This document shows positions 43,049 through 53,374 of a stretch of DNA of 64,000 nt, in pieces. Position 1 is the first letter of the stretch; every line of letters starts with the position of its first letter. The DNA comes from Sodalis praecaptivus (GTDB taxonomy: Bacteria > Pseudomonadota > Gammaproteobacteria > Enterobacterales > Enterobacteriaceae), in assembly GCF_000517425.1 (NCBI RefSeq), contig NZ_CP006569.1, positions 3,958,760 to 4,022,759 of the forward strand. Reading direction: 5' to 3'. Made by a program: the position numbers and the translations under genes. The notes beneath the pieces were generated by a model. The model ran no database searches and was not told the origin of the DNA. It saw only the letters and a program-made list of their open reading frames with translations.

Positions 43049-43798
43049 CTAAAGGGTGTCGCGAAAAAAAGCGACGGTGGCCGCGAGGGCGCCCACGGTA
43101 ATTTTATGGCCAATCTCCGGCTCGGTGAGATAGCGCACCCGATGATGGGCGCCGCGCGCTGCTAGCGCCTGATACAGCCGCGCGCTTTCCGCCGGCGGCA
43201 CCAGCGGATCCGCGTCGCCATGCCAGAGCAGCAGCGGCCGATCACCCAATTTATCCAGCCGCTGAAAGACATCGTAGTCCGCCAGCGGCGCCAGCGCGGC
43301 GGCAAAGCGCCGTTCATAATCCGGCGCATCCGGCGTCAATGGCGGAAAAAGCGTGCGGCTGAGCCGCATAAAATCGCCGGATCCCATCAGCGCCGCGGCA
43401 GACGACGGCCAATCATAACGCGCCAGCGCCCCTAGCGCCGTCATGCCGCCCATCGACGCGCCGCAGACGCCGACGCGTTGCCCATCAATCTGCCCCCGCT
43501 GACGATAATGGGCGTACAGCGTGGGCAATTCGTCGATATTATTGCGCAGAATATCCCAAAAATGCCGCAGGCGGCGTTGCTCATCGCCGTCAAAACGGGC
43601 ACCATGCATAAGAGCATCCGGCAGGATCACACGGAACCCGGCCTGCGCCAGCGCATAGCCGAAATAGCTATAGACCTCTTTGGACGAGGTGTAGCCATGG
43701 TAAAAAAACAGCGTCGGCAGCCCTAACGCATAACCACCCGCCGGCACCGCATGTATCACTTCGATGTCGCCGACGTACTCCTGATGCATCTCTACCAT
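43049..43798 (-). CDS. yjfP: YjfP-type alpha/beta hydrolase (esterase)
   Basis: YjfP of E. coli is a carboxylesterase of the alpha/beta-hydrolase fold. The start MVEMHQEYVGDIEVIH follows GGGGAGG and gives 249 residues, like E. coli. A ten-codon extension upstream is rejected. Visible are the oxyanion segment FFYHGYTSSKEVYSYFGYA (in part), the nucleophile elbow GASMGG, the acid loop LLWHGDADPLVPPAES and a terminal His in GHKI. It is divergent from bsmA. Confidence 0.93.
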   Translation of the reverse strand: MVEMHQEYVGDIEVIHAVPAGGYALGLPTLFFYHGYTSSKEVYSYFGYALAQAGFRVILPDALMHGARFDGDEQRRLRHFWDILRNNIDELPTLYAHYRQRGQIDGQRVGVCGASMGGMTALGALARYDWPSSAAALMGSGDFMRLSRTLFPPLTPDAPDYERRFAAALAPLADYDVFQRLDKLGDRPLLLWHGDADPLVPPAESARLYQALAARGAHHRVRYLTEPEIGHKITVGALAATVAFFRDTL

Positions 43799-43927
43799 GG
43801 GGCCTCCCCGTTCGCCGTAACACGTCACGCTACGCCGTCCTGTCGCCGTAGCGTCCGGTCATTACCATAATCACTGCTGGCCGGTTTCGCTATACTTTAA
43901 TCACCTAAGCACTGCGGATATTTGGCT

Positions 43928-44233
43928 ATGAAATGGCTTGCTTTGACGATCATCTTTTGCTGCTTGCCGTTAGCGGGATGTAGCGTGTTCAACGGCAAAC
44001 CGGCGCCGCCGCCGGCGCCCGAAAAACAGGCGGTGGAAATCAGCCGCAATAGGGTAGGTTCGCTGACCCGGATAGGCAAGGTCACCGTAAATGAACGCGG
44101 CAGTCCGATGGATGCTAAAAACGCCATTCAACGCCAGGCGGATGAACGTCAGGCGCATTATTATCAGATCCTGATGATCGATGAAACGATCACCCCCGGC
44201 GTCTGGCACGCGGAGGCGATTCTTTATCGGTAA
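43928..44233 (+). CDS. bsmA: Biofilm/peroxide stress lipoprotein BsmA (YjfO)
   Basis: BsmA is a DUF1471-family lipoprotein linked to peroxide and acid stress in biofilms. Started at the ATG giving MKWLALTIIF it is 101 residues, with a lipobox LAGC at about 15-18, so it should be lipid-modified. The mature part has the YhcN-like pattern VGSLTRIGKVTVNERGS and ends WHAEAILYR. It is related to yhcN at 24900 in this window. Confidence 0.92.
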   Translation: MKWLALTIIFCCLPLAGCSVFNGKPAPPPAPEKQAVEISRNRVGSLTRIGKVTVNERGSPMDAKNAIQRQADERQAHYYQILMIDETITPGVWHAEAILYR

Positions 44234-44508
44234 TGGCGCCGCGCACGCGCATTTTAGGGGCTCATCGGCGCGAATACCCCAAGCGGCGCGCGCTACGTCG
44301 TCAAGGCGAGAACCGAATACGCCGCGGGGCGCAGCCCGCCGTCATCGTCGAGAACGGACAACGCCGAGGGCGCGAACATTTACTGGGCGCCTCGGCCGTC
44401 AGGGCCGTGGCGCGGGCGGACATACGCATGGCGTCATGGGGCGGGTGTAACCGAAAAGCGCCTCCGCCGCCGGCCCGATAGCGCCCACCGGCGGCCGCGA
44501 GATGATGT

Positions 44509-45240
44509 CTAACCTCGCTGCCGCACGGCTTCAAATAGACATACTCCGGCGGCAACCGACACATTAAGGGACGAAACCGCGCCGGCCATGGGAATACTGA
44601 TGAGTTCATCGCAATGTTCACGGGTCAGGCGCCGCATGCCTTCGCCTTCCGCACCCATCACCAGCGCCAGCGGCCCGGTAAGTTTGCTTTGATAAAGATG
44701 GTGATCCGCCTCGCCGGCGGTGCCGACGATCCACACATTATGCTCTTGCAGCAAGCGCAGCGTACGCGCCAGATTGGTGACGCGGATCAGCGGCACGGTC
44801 TCCGCGGCCCCGCTGGCGACCTTTTTGGCGGTGGCGTTCAGCGGCGCCGCGCGATCGCGCGGTACTATTACCGCATGGACACCGGCGGCGTCGGCGCAGC
44901 GCAGGCAGGCGCCAAGGTTATGCGGATCGGTAACACCATCCAAAACCAGCAGCAGCGGCGCGGCCTGTTGTGCCAGTAGCGCCGGCAAATCGTTCTCTTG
45001 GAACTGCCGCCCTGCCTGCACGCGGGCGACGATACCCTGGTGTACCGCGCCCTCTGCTTTCTCATCCAGCCACTGGCGACTGGCCATCTGAATAACGATG
45101 CCGGCCTGCTCGAGTTGCTGCACCAGGGGCTGCAAACGGCGGTCGTCGCGTCCTTTTAACAAATACACATCCAGGAAACGCTGAGGATCGCGCTCCAACA
45201 GGGCCTGTACGGCATGAATGCCGTAAATAATTTCGCTCAT
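44509..45240 (-). CDS. rlmB: 23S rRNA (guanosine-2251-2'-O)-methyltransferase RlmB
   Basis: RlmB is a SPOUT-class methyltransferase that modifies G2251 in the P loop. The 243 residues match E. coli RlmB, with the N-terminal L30e-like domain ([19 protein letters not shown]) and SPOUT motifs [20 protein letters not shown] (split), [11 protein letters not shown] and [15 protein letters not shown]. It follows rnr by 71 bp as in E. coli. Confidence 0.99.
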   Translation of the reverse strand: MSEIIYGIHAVQALLERDPQRFLDVYLLKGRDDRRLQPLVQQLEQAGIVIQMASRQWLDEKAEGAVHQGIVARVQAGRQFQENDLPALLAQQAAPLLLVLDGVTDPHNLGACLRCADAAGVHAVIVPRDRAAPLNATAKKVASGAAETVPLIRVTNLARTLRLLQEHNVWIVGTAGEADHHLYQSKLTGPLALVMGAEGEGMRRLTREHCDELISIPMAGAVSSLNVSVAAGVCLFEAVRQRG

Positions 45241-45311
45241 GATCGTCTTTCATCGTCAACGGGCCTGCCGGCCCGTTTAGGGTTGTGCTAATAAACGTCG
45301 CGGTCCGGTAA

Positions 45312-47915
45312 TCAGTTTTCTGAGCGACCGGAAGCCGCGGCGGGTTTCCTGCGGCGGCGCGTTTTGCCGCCAGCGGCTTTATTACGGGTAGCGCCCTCGG
45401 CGGAGGTTTTCTTGCGCGAAGTGTCCTCGGTCGACGGTTTGGCCGGCGCCGAAGAGGCGTGACCGCCTTTGCCGCGCCCTGCGCCGTGCGCCGCAGGCTG
45501 AGTCGCCTGAGCGCCCTGGGTCGTTTGCGCACCGCCGCGCTGGCGCTTACCCCGCCCGCCGCCGGGTTTATCGCCCCCCTTCCCTGTCGGCCGGAATGCG
45601 CTGTCGGGTTCAAAATTGGCGGGCTGTTTACTGCTGCTGCGGCGGCGCGGCGGTTTGCCGTCATTAGCGCCGCGGGCGGCCTGCTGCTGACGCTGGCGCT
45701 CGGTTTTGCCGGCACCGCGCGGCTGACGGCGGCTGGAAATCAATGAAAAATCGATTTTGCGTTCGTCCATATGCACGGCTTCAACGCGGATTTCTACCGC
45801 GTCCCCGAGCCGGTACACCCTGCCGCCGGACTCGCCTATCAGCCGCTGGCCGATGTTGTCATAGCGATAATAATCATTATCCAGCGATGAGACATGCACC
45901 AAGCCGTCGATAAACAGCTCATCGAGACGCACAAAGAAACCGAAACTGGTGACGCTGGTAATAATGCCGCTGAATACTTGCCCAACGTGATCCTGCATAA
46001 AATCGCACTTCAGCCAATCCGCCACGTCGCGGGTCGCTTCATCGGCGCGACGCTCGCTGAGCGAACATTGCTGACCGAGCTGCAACATCTCTTCCAGTTC
46101 GGAATGCCAACCGCCGGTCGGTGTGGCCCGTCCATCGACGTCGCCATTCTGTCGGCCGAGAAGATATTTGATCGCCCGATGCAGCGCAAGATCCGGATAA
46201 CGGCGTATAGGCGAGGTGAAGTGAGCATACGCCTGCAGCGCCAGCCCGAAGTGGCCGCGGTTTTCAGGATCATAAATCGCCTGCTTCATCGATCGCAGCA
46301 GCATGGTTTGCAGCATTTCGTGGTCCGGACGGCCAGCGACCAAATTCATCATATCGGCATAATCTTTGGGCTCAGGTTTATCGCCGCCCCCCAAGGTCAG
46401 CCCCAGTTCGCCCAATACCGTGCGCAACGAGGTGATATGGTCATTGCTTGGCCGGTCATGCACGCGATAAAGCGCCGGCTCTTTATGCTTCTCGACAAAG
46501 CGCGCCGCGGCAATATTCGCCAGGATCATGCACTCTTCGATAAGCTTATGGGCATCATTGCGCTTCACCGGCTCAATACGCTCGATGCGGCGCTCCGCGT
46601 TGAAGATGAACTTGGCCTCTTCGGTCTCAAAAGAGATGCCACCGCGCTGCAACCTGGCCTGTTCCAGCGTCTGAAACATTTCATGCAGCTGGGTCAGCGG
46701 CTTGATGAGCGGCGCGTAATGGCTGCGCAATTCCTGCTGGCCCTGCAAGATCTGCCAGACCTTGTTGTAAGTCAGGCGCGCGTGAGAATTCATCACCGCT
46801 TCGTAAAATTTGTAGGAAGAGAGACGCCCCTGGGCGGAAATGGTCATCTCACAGACCATACACAGCCTGTCCACCTGCGGATTGAGGGAGCACAGCCCGT
46901 TGGACAGCACCTCGGGCAGCATCGGAATCACCTGCGAGGGGAAATAGACCGAAGTCGCACGCCGGCTCGCTTCCTGGTCCAGCGGCGTATGCGGCCGGAC
47001 ATAGTAGCTCACATCGGCAATCGCCACCCACAGACGCCAGCCTCCGCTGCGTTTTTTCTCACAGTACACCGCGTCATCGAAGTCGCGCGCATCCTCGCCG
47101 TCGATAGTCACCAAGGGCAGCGCGCGTAAATCGATACGCCCGCGCTTGGCCGCTTCCGGCACCTCTTCTTTTAAATCCGCCAACTGCTGCTCGACTTCCG
47201 GCGGCCAGACATAGGGAATATCGTGGGTGCGCAGCGCAATATCCACCGCCATGCCGGTTCCCATATTATCGCCGAGCACCTCCACCACTTTGCCGATGGC
47301 TTTGGTGCGCCGCGTCGGGCGCTGGGTCAGCTCCACCACGACCACGAACCCCATGCGGGCGCCCTGGGTCGCTTCCGGCGGGATTAAGATATCGAAACTG
47401 AGACGGCTATCGTCTGGCACCACGAACGCGCTGCCGGCGTCAATGAAAAAGCGGCCCACGATCTGGCTGGTTTTCGGCACCAGCACCCGCACAATGCGCG
47501 CCTCGCGGCGGCCTTTGCGGTCCGCGCCCTGCGGCTGCGCCATGACGACATCGCCATGAATGGCCATTTTCATCTGTTCGGCGGACAAATAATAATCGTC
47601 CTTGCTGCCTTCGACGCGCAGGAAACCGAAACCGTCTCGATGGCCGATGACCGTACCGCGCAACAAATCCAGACGCTCCGGTAGCGCATAGCACTGCCGA
47701 CGGGTGAAAATCAGTTGCCCGTCACGCTCCATTGCGCGCAGGCGGCGGCGCAAGCCTTCCAGTTGGTCTTCACCACTGATATCCAGTTCTTGCGCCAACT
47801 CCTCGCGGCTGGCGGGTTTTTCCCGCTTGGCTAAATGGGCGAGGATAAATTCTCGGCTTGGCACCGGGAACGCGTATTTTTCTGCCTCTCTTTCCAGAAA
47901 GGGATCTTGTGACAT
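45312..47915 (-). CDS. rnr: Exoribonuclease R (RNase R)
   Basis: RNase R is a 3'-5' exonuclease that digests structured RNA and takes part in trans-translation and rRNA quality control. The 867 residues exceed E. coli (813). The order is an HTH domain (about 1-80), cold-shock domains (about 80-230), the RNB catalytic domain with [15 protein letters not shown] (about 270-285), and an S1 domain (about 645-728). The Lys/Arg/Gly-rich C-terminal tail is extended and repetitive (about 735-867). nsrR, normally upstream, is absent. Confidence 0.98.
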   Translation of the reverse strand: MSQDPFLEREAEKYAFPVPSREFILAHLAKREKPASREELAQELDISGEDQLEGLRRRLRAMERDGQLIFTRRQCYALPERLDLLRGTVIGHRDGFGFLRVEGSKDDYYLSAEQMKMAIHGDVVMAQPQGADRKGRREARIVRVLVPKTSQIVGRFFIDAGSAFVVPDDSRLSFDILIPPEATQGARMGFVVVVELTQRPTRRTKAIGKVVEVLGDNMGTGMAVDIALRTHDIPYVWPPEVEQQLADLKEEVPEAAKRGRIDLRALPLVTIDGEDARDFDDAVYCEKKRSGGWRLWVAIADVSYYVRPHTPLDQEASRRATSVYFPSQVIPMLPEVLSNGLCSLNPQVDRLCMVCEMTISAQGRLSSYKFYEAVMNSHARLTYNKVWQILQGQQELRSHYAPLIKPLTQLHEMFQTLEQARLQRGGISFETEEAKFIFNAERRIERIEPVKRNDAHKLIEECMILANIAAARFVEKHKEPALYRVHDRPSNDHITSLRTVLGELGLTLGGGDKPEPKDYADMMNLVAGRPDHEMLQTMLLRSMKQAIYDPENRGHFGLALQAYAHFTSPIRRYPDLALHRAIKYLLGRQNGDVDGRATPTGGWHSELEEMLQLGQQCSLSERRADEATRDVADWLKCDFMQDHVGQVFSGIITSVTSFGFFVRLDELFIDGLVHVSSLDNDYYRYDNIGQRLIGESGGRVYRLGDAVEIRVEAVHMDERKIDFSLISSRRQPRGAGKTERQRQQQAARGANDGKPPRRRSSSKQPANFEPDSAFRPTGKGGDKPGGGRGKRQRGGAQTTQGAQATQPAAHGAGRGKGGHASSAPAKPSTEDTSRKKTSAEGATRNKAAGGKTRRRRKPAAASGRSEN

Positions 47916-48364
47916 TGAGCTATCTCCATAATGTCAAAACAGGTTGCCGTGCCGCTAGCGGGCACGCGCACGTTTTTGTAGAGCGGCGGTTAGGGCCATC
48001 ATGCCGGCCACGCCAGGCGCAAAATGATGTGATGGACCCTATGGGTGCCTGCGGCAACACCTGTTTTCAACGGCAGGCAAAATGTCAACCTCTGTTTCCG
48101 CGCTACAACCGGCCGGCGCGCGCGGCACCGGCCTCAATACCGCTATCATTGGCAAGCCCGCCAAACCCTGGCGGGGGCATACGTACCGGTAAAAAGGAAA
48201 ACATGAACAATAAGAGTAACCTTTGAGAACCAAACAGGCCATAAAACTTGTTGGTCGGCAATGAGGGCATTCGCAATGATGGCAGGATAACCTATTGACA
48301 TATAAAAACAAACCGGGCTACGCCCGGTTCGCTCTCTTTTTTGCTAATTTACGCCCGACGGCCG
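47916..48364. other. purA-rnr interval lacking nsrR
   Basis: In E. coli this position holds nsrR, encoding a 141-residue nitric-oxide-sensing repressor. The 449 bp here contain no NsrR-like frame; the longest minus-strand frame is Cys-rich by chance and has no nsrR similarity. A GC-rich portion (about 47940-48200) precedes a purA terminator. I read this as loss of nsrR with the promoter of rnr retained. Confidence 0.6.
48302..48340 (-). terminator. Terminator downstream of purA
   Basis: AACCGGGC and GCCCGGTT pair around a three-base loop. On the minus strand TGTTTTTAT follows, and on the plus strand a CTCTCTTTTTT tract follows, so it can act in both directions. Confidence 0.85.
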
Positions 48365-49666
<1,302 letters not shown>

Positions 49667-49764
49667 TTAACTTCACCAGATTGCTTAAAAATGGATTCTA
49701 TCATCTGAATCCATGACTTTCAGTACTTTTTCGCGCCGGTTCGCGCTGTTTTTTCGCGCTGCGA

Positions 49765-49965
49765 TCACGCGCCCATTTTGCTACGCAACATATAGTAGAT
49801 AACGCAGCCGGCGACCACTAAGCCTCCGCCGAAGCGGCGCAATAGCGTATCCGGCAGCGTCGTCAGCGAACCTATCATCTTGCGCCAGACGCCGGGAAAC
49901 AACATCGGCCCCAATCCCTCCAGCACCAGCACCAAACCGAGCGCCATCCAAATCGTCGGATTCAT
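49765..49965 (-). CDS. yjeT: DUF2065 inner-membrane protein YjeT
   Basis: YjeT is a 66-residue protein of unknown function with two predicted membrane helices (about 4-22 and 46-62). The MNPTIWMALGLVLVLEGLGP start and the LRRFGGGLVVAGCVIYYML end match E. coli YjeT. In E. coli it lies next to hflC. Here a 4 kb island separates the two, so it may have lost cotranscription with hflKC. Confidence 0.94.
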   Translation of the reverse strand: MNPTIWMALGLVLVLEGLGPMLFPGVWRKMIGSLTTLPDTLLRRFGGGLVVAGCVIYYMLRSKMGA

Positions 49966-50032
49966 GACATACCCTCAAAGCAAAAAGGCCCGAATGATCG
50001 GGTATTAAACACAGATTATCACATTGATTTGA

Positions 50033-50440
50033 ATGCAATTCATCTCAAAGGCCGTCCACACACTATCGACACCGAACAAGAAGGCCTCGATAGCCGCGGC
50101 CTTTCCAAGCACACCTGTACTCTTCGCCTCTGCCTGCCGTCTTGCATTAGTGGCTTTCCCGTTCTTTCGCGCCAACACGCACGGTGGGTTAGCATTTAGC
50201 ATCAAGTGCGAGCAATTTAAAAGAGTCTACGAAAATTCTTGTTGGAAGTTATCACCATGTTTAGACAAAGGCGCTAGGGAGGGACGTACGGCAAGCACCG
50301 CCGTTGACGTGCGTTATCCTCACTACGAATTAACCTGGCCATGTTGGCATCGTTATGCCAGCGCGGAGGCAAATTCGCCGCCGTTTGGCGTATGGCGTTT
50401 GGCGTATGGCGTATGGCGTATGGCGTATGGACAACGGTGA
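50033..50440 (+). CDS. Uncertain ORF, possible phage-type (Ash/Icd-like) relic
   Basis: The 135-codon frame opens MQFISKAVHTLSTPNKKASI and contains SACRLALVAFPFFRANTHGG. That segment resembles a short hydrophobic-aromatic pattern I recall from phage-derived Ash/Icd-like hypothetical proteins in Enterobacterales; this recollection is weak evidence. The C-terminus is an artefact-like run encoded by the 7 bp repeat (VWRLAYGVWRMAYG). No convincing Shine-Dalgarno is present. Confidence 0.25.
   Translation: MQFISKAVHTLSTPNKKASIAAAFPSTPVLFASACRLALVAFPFFRANTHGGLAFSIKCEQFKRVYENSCWKLSPCLDKGAREGRTASTAVDVRYPHYELTWPCWHRYASAEANSPPFGVWRLAYGVWRMAYGQR
50387..50428. repeat. (GGCGTAT)6 microsatellite
   Basis: Six 7 bp units run without interruption, with one variant in the second (GGCGTTT). 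Because seven is not a multiple of three, each gain or loss changes the reading frame of any gene across it. Confidence 0.95.
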
Positions 50441-50652
50441 CTAACGGCCGGACGGCGGCGTCAACGTCTTCTGTGACGCCGCCGCCCCTCCTCGGCATGA
50501 CGCGAAACTGTCCAGCCCGCCCCCGCGCCGCAACCGTTATCCGTGGATCCATACGAAATGCGGTGTTAATAACGGGTATGACTAATGAGCAGATTTCCCT
50601 GCAGAAAGCGAAGAAAGCGATTCATAAGATTCCTGGGCGAACAGGTATACTC

Positions 50653-50676
50653 GCTCGCCATCGGGCGAAGGCGAGC
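50653..50676. repeat. Hairpin just beyond the first cysteine-rich gene
   Basis: GCTCGCC and GGCGAGC form a 7-bp stem 25 bp past the gene's stop. A related hairpin with the shared core ATGGCGAGC lies beyond the paralog at 52474-52495. No clear T-run follows on the minus strand here, so termination is uncertain. Confidence 0.5.
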
Positions 50677-50700
50677 TTTCTATGAAACAGAGTTCAACAC

Positions 50701-51225
50701 TTATCGCCCGGAAGATGAATATGCGGCATTTACGCTTGTGGCAAACCTCGGTGGACACAAACAGCTTACCTCCGGCAAGCCAATTAACTTTGCTGTTTCT
50801 GAATAATTCGCTGGATAGCCTTTGGGATGAAGCATAACCTCAGCTTCGGCAACATCGACACCATGCATGTTTTTTGTTTCATGTTCTCGGCATTGTTTAT
50901 AAAACGCTTTAGAAGCACAGGGATCGGGTGGACAAGGGCAATAATAGTGTCTGTCGTTATACCGATCAGAAAAGGTCATTCTCATAAGGGGCATTTCCCT
51001 ACCTAGCGATTTAAAATGTGAAAACTCGTAATTTTCAAGGCAGCCATTCATATTGCCTATCCGCAGGCATTCTTGTCCATCAGACGGACATCTGCACAAG
51101 ACATTATGAACCGTCACACGTCTATTCGCAGTCCTGTTTTTACGGCATTGCGACATGAATTTTTCTGTATAGCAAACATCCTGCCAATATTGATTCATTC
51201 TATGCTGTATTAAGTCGTTCGGCAT
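50701..51225 (-). CDS. 12-cysteine orphan protein, copy A
   Basis: I recognise no family for this 174-residue protein. It has 12 cysteines at 18, 27, 44, 46, 53, 62, 96, 98, 103, 112, 155 and 157, and three CxCP motifs: LCRCPS (43-48), CPCPPDPCAS (96-105) and CLCPP (155-159). NMHGVDV (119-125) is also conserved in copy B. There is no signal peptide or membrane helix. GGAGG precedes the ATG by about nine bases. The paralog at 52527-53045 shares all 12 cysteine positions without a gap. The cysteine density suggests disulfides after export by a leaderless route, or metal binding in the cytoplasm. It lies in the yjeT-hflC island. Confidence 0.8.
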   Translation of the reverse strand: MPNDLIQHRMNQYWQDVCYTEKFMSQCRKNRTANRRVTVHNVLCRCPSDGQECLRIGNMNGCLENYEFSHFKSLGREMPLMRMTFSDRYNDRHYYCPCPPDPCASKAFYKQCREHETKNMHGVDVAEAEVMLHPKGYPANYSETAKLIGLPEVSCLCPPRFATSVNAAYSSSGR

Positions 51226-51356
51226 GTTAGAGGGCCTCCATCATTGACTCATCGTAAAATACCTCATGGCGCAAAGAAAATATGCGCGTCGCTGTAACGC
51301 TATCATACTCATAATCACTACATGCAAAATATCATCACTCACCAAGCGAGATTTAA

Positions 51357-51641
51357 ATGCCATCGGTGATTCAGCCTACCTTCAAGGCCAAGACCGCTTA
51401 TGACGTAAGCGTTAGCGACATAAAAGATTGCGGCAAACCCTATTCGTTACGACTTCAAGCTATTTATCGATCCGTGTCGTTAGCTGACCAGATGGCGTCT
51501 AAGCGCAAGCTCAACGAGCTCATAACACAACACGCTTCTCTTAATCCTCCTAAAACCTGTTGTCTTGGACTGTATTTCATCGCATTAATTAACCGCCAAT
51601 TGTTGATTTGCAAAACGGCAGGTTTTACATCACCTCCTTAA
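51357..51641 (+). CDS. Uncertain small ORF divergent from cysteine-rich gene A
   Basis: An ATG opens a 94-codon frame (MPSVIQPTFKAKTAYDVSVS). It contains four cysteines (25, 68, 69, 85) and a hydrophobic stretch GLYFIALINRQLLI. No strong ribosome binding site is visible (AAGCGAG at poor spacing). It has no recognised family. Its position divergent from copy A and its codon choice make it possible but unproven. Confidence 0.3.
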   Translation: MPSVIQPTFKAKTAYDVSVSDIKDCGKPYSLRLQAIYRSVSLADQMASKRKLNELITQHASLNPPKTCCLGLYFIALINRQLLICKTAGFTSPP

Positions 51642-52467
51642 TGAGATTCGGAGGCATAAGCGCTAATCGTTGAGGCTGCTTTTCGGGATGACACAGCATA
51701 ATCAATGGCAGAAACCAGCGAAATAAGCAACCATTGCTTTGCTCAAACGTAGACAATAGCGAAACCGGGCGGCTGGGGGTGACCGGCAAAAAAGAGGTAA
51801 GTAAAAATAGCGCTAAGCGTTCAGCAGTAGGCTGAAATAAGGATGGCGGGTGCTAATAGCCAACGGTCTTATACAGTCTGTTTCAGTTATAATGCTTAAA
51901 GATAATATCAGGCTCACCGCTCGTCAGGTTGCGGGTCAGTATACCCCTGGTTCGCTAAACATCATTGGAGATAAGCTTGTTGGCGATCGCGATACGCCCT
52001 CCCCGGGCACCCTTTGCAAAGTCCTCTTACTCGCTTTACCCGTTCCCCGCTCGCGCCACGGGCCTGCCCTAATCGGGGTATTTTATAACCCGCTAGTGTC
52101 TGCGCAGCAGATGTACCCAATAGGGGTCAGACTGGTGCCCTCGATCTTCTCATCACTGAGGTTTGGGCACGTGTGCCAGAGCGTGCGCTGTGCATTGAAT
52201 GAGGAAAAGACGCCTTAACCTAAAAGCAATAGTTTAATAATATAGTTGAACAAGCAACACTTGCTAGAGGTATTCGGCACTGCGTTTTAGATTCATTGTG
52301 GCACCCAGTCTGGGTGTGCCGGGAGGCGAGCCAGCAAGATAAGTCCCCGTAAATCAAGCCTTGTAGCCCCGTTCCCGACTCTTGCGTTAGAGGCTATCGT
52401 GTAAATTTCATGCCTTTGACATGGGAAATGGATGACTTTCATTCTCTCTGGTTACAGGTAGAATCAT

Positions 52468-52495
52468 GAAAAGCTCGCCATCCGCGGCTGGCGAG
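52468..52495 (-). terminator. Terminator-like hairpin downstream of cysteine-rich gene B
   Basis: On the minus strand CTCGCCA and TGGCGAG pair around an eight-base loop, and CTTTT follows. It lies 32 bp past the stop of copy B. Confidence 0.6.
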
Positions 52496-52526
52496 TCCAC
52501 TTTAATGGGCTAATGAACTGTTATAA

Positions 52527-53045
52527 TTAAGAAAGGGAGGGGAAAGTACTATTGATGTCGATTGTTGTAGGTGGACAATAACAGTTTACTTCAGGCAAAC
52601 CCAACAGCCTTGCTGTTTCTGGATACTGTTGGGGATAATCGCTAGGATGCAGAGTGAGTCTCGCTTGGCCTACATCTAGACCATGCATATTTTTTGATTC
52701 ATAGTCTCGACATTGATTATAAAAAGCTTCCGATGCACAAGGATTAGGTGGACAAGGGCAATGGTAGGAGGTACTGGTTTTTTTATCAGTATAGGTGATT
52801 ATCCTCATGTTAACCTCTTTGCTCGGGAATCTATAGTGTGGAAATTCATAATCGGAACGGCAGTGATTTGTATAATTCATCCAACGGCACGTCTCTTGGC
52901 TTGATGGGCACCTGCATAAGACATTATTTACAGCAGTAAATCTCTCCGTAATATTTCTCTTTCGACAATCGGCTATAAATTTATTGGTATAACATACATG
53001 TTGTCCATATTGATTTATCCTGTGCTGCATATAGTCGTTCGGCAT
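52527..53045 (-). CDS. 12-cysteine orphan protein, copy B
   Basis: The 172-residue paralog of 50701-51225 starts MPNDYMQHRINQYGQHVCYT. All 12 cysteines coincide in position with copy A (18, 27, 44, 46, 53, 62, 96, 98, 103, 112, 155, 157), and roughly half of the other residues are shared. CRCPS, CPCPPNPCAS, NMHGLDV and CYCPP are retained, while the termini and the 70-95 loop vary. GGAG lies seven bases before the ATG. No signal peptide is seen. The conservation of every cysteine despite divergence elsewhere indicates selection on fold or metal site. Function unknown. Confidence 0.8.
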   Translation of the reverse strand: MPNDYMQHRINQYGQHVCYTNKFIADCRKRNITERFTAVNNVLCRCPSSQETCRWMNYTNHCRSDYEFPHYRFPSKEVNMRIITYTDKKTSTSYHCPCPPNPCASEAFYNQCRDYESKNMHGLDVGQARLTLHPSDYPQQYPETARLLGLPEVNCYCPPTTIDINSTFPSLS

Positions 53046-53296
53046 GTATCATCTCCAATGTTGACCCGCCGTGAAGTGATGTACGGCGTTCATAGAGATC
53101 ATGAACATTTCAAACATTGATTTAAACCTAGAGACGATTCAATTTTTATCAAAATGAGAACTAACACGATGAAGTGAACGCAATGTACCATCAAGTTTCA
53201 TCATTTCGAGTTCAATCTTGAACGCTTTTCGCTGTCATTCCAGAACAATCACGTCGCTGAGGATAAAAACCGCGGATAGCCAAACCACAAGTCCTT

Positions 53297-53322
53297 CATA
53301 GTGAATATGATGATTCACTATG
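53297..53322. promoter_or_regulatory. Perfect 10-bp dyad, possible operator
   Basis: CATAGTGAAT and ATTCACTATG are separated by ATGATG. The AT-rich symmetric arms resemble an operator more than a terminator, since no T-run follows on either side. It sits about 250 bp before copy B and 90 bp after the peptide gene. Confidence 0.4.
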
Positions 53323-53345
53323 GGAAAAGTAACGTGGCGTTTGAG

Positions 53346-53374
53346 CGAGCCTTTCCCCATTAAGCGAAAGGCTC
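53346..53374. terminator. Hairpin downstream of the four-cysteine peptide gene
   Basis: CGAGCCTTTC and GAAAGGCTCG form a perfect 10-bp stem with a nine-base loop. On the minus strand it follows the peptide gene's stop by 38 bp but lacks a T-run. The plus strand has GGTTATTATT after it. Orientation is therefore uncertain. Confidence 0.5.

Larger units (their letters stand above)
49966..50700. other. Island edge next to yjeT; gene content uncertain
   Basis: These 735 bp hold a plus-strand frame (50033-50440) ending in a heptanucleotide repeat, a GC-rich segment (50440-50560), and a hairpin at 50653-50676 that lies just past the end of the cysteine-rich gene. A minus-strand frame (50005-50205) has no start signal. 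Nothing here matches E. coli. Confidence 0.5.
51226..52526. other. Interval between the two cysteine-rich genes
   Basis: Apart from the doubtful 94-codon frame at 51357-51641, this 1.3 kb has no supported gene. A plus-strand frame (51850-52218) uses a GTG start with no ribosome binding site and is not credible. The segment 52280-52320 contains the inverted repeat GGCACCCAG/TGGGTGTGCC. No transposase or integrase remnant was recognised. Confidence 0.5.

Noticed and set aside
45894-47129. 411-codon plus-strand frame antisense to rnr
   Set aside because: Antisense shadow of the conserved RNB domain with no similarity to known proteins.
48039-48311. Cys-rich minus-strand frame considered as an nsrR remnant or small gene
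   Set aside because: It has no NsrR motif (no HTH or CX5-7CX5C cluster in order) and ends in the purA terminator.
51850-52218. 122-codon plus-strand frame in the cysteine island
   Set aside because: It uses a GTG start with no Shine-Dalgarno, its amino-acid composition is unremarkable, and I see no domain.
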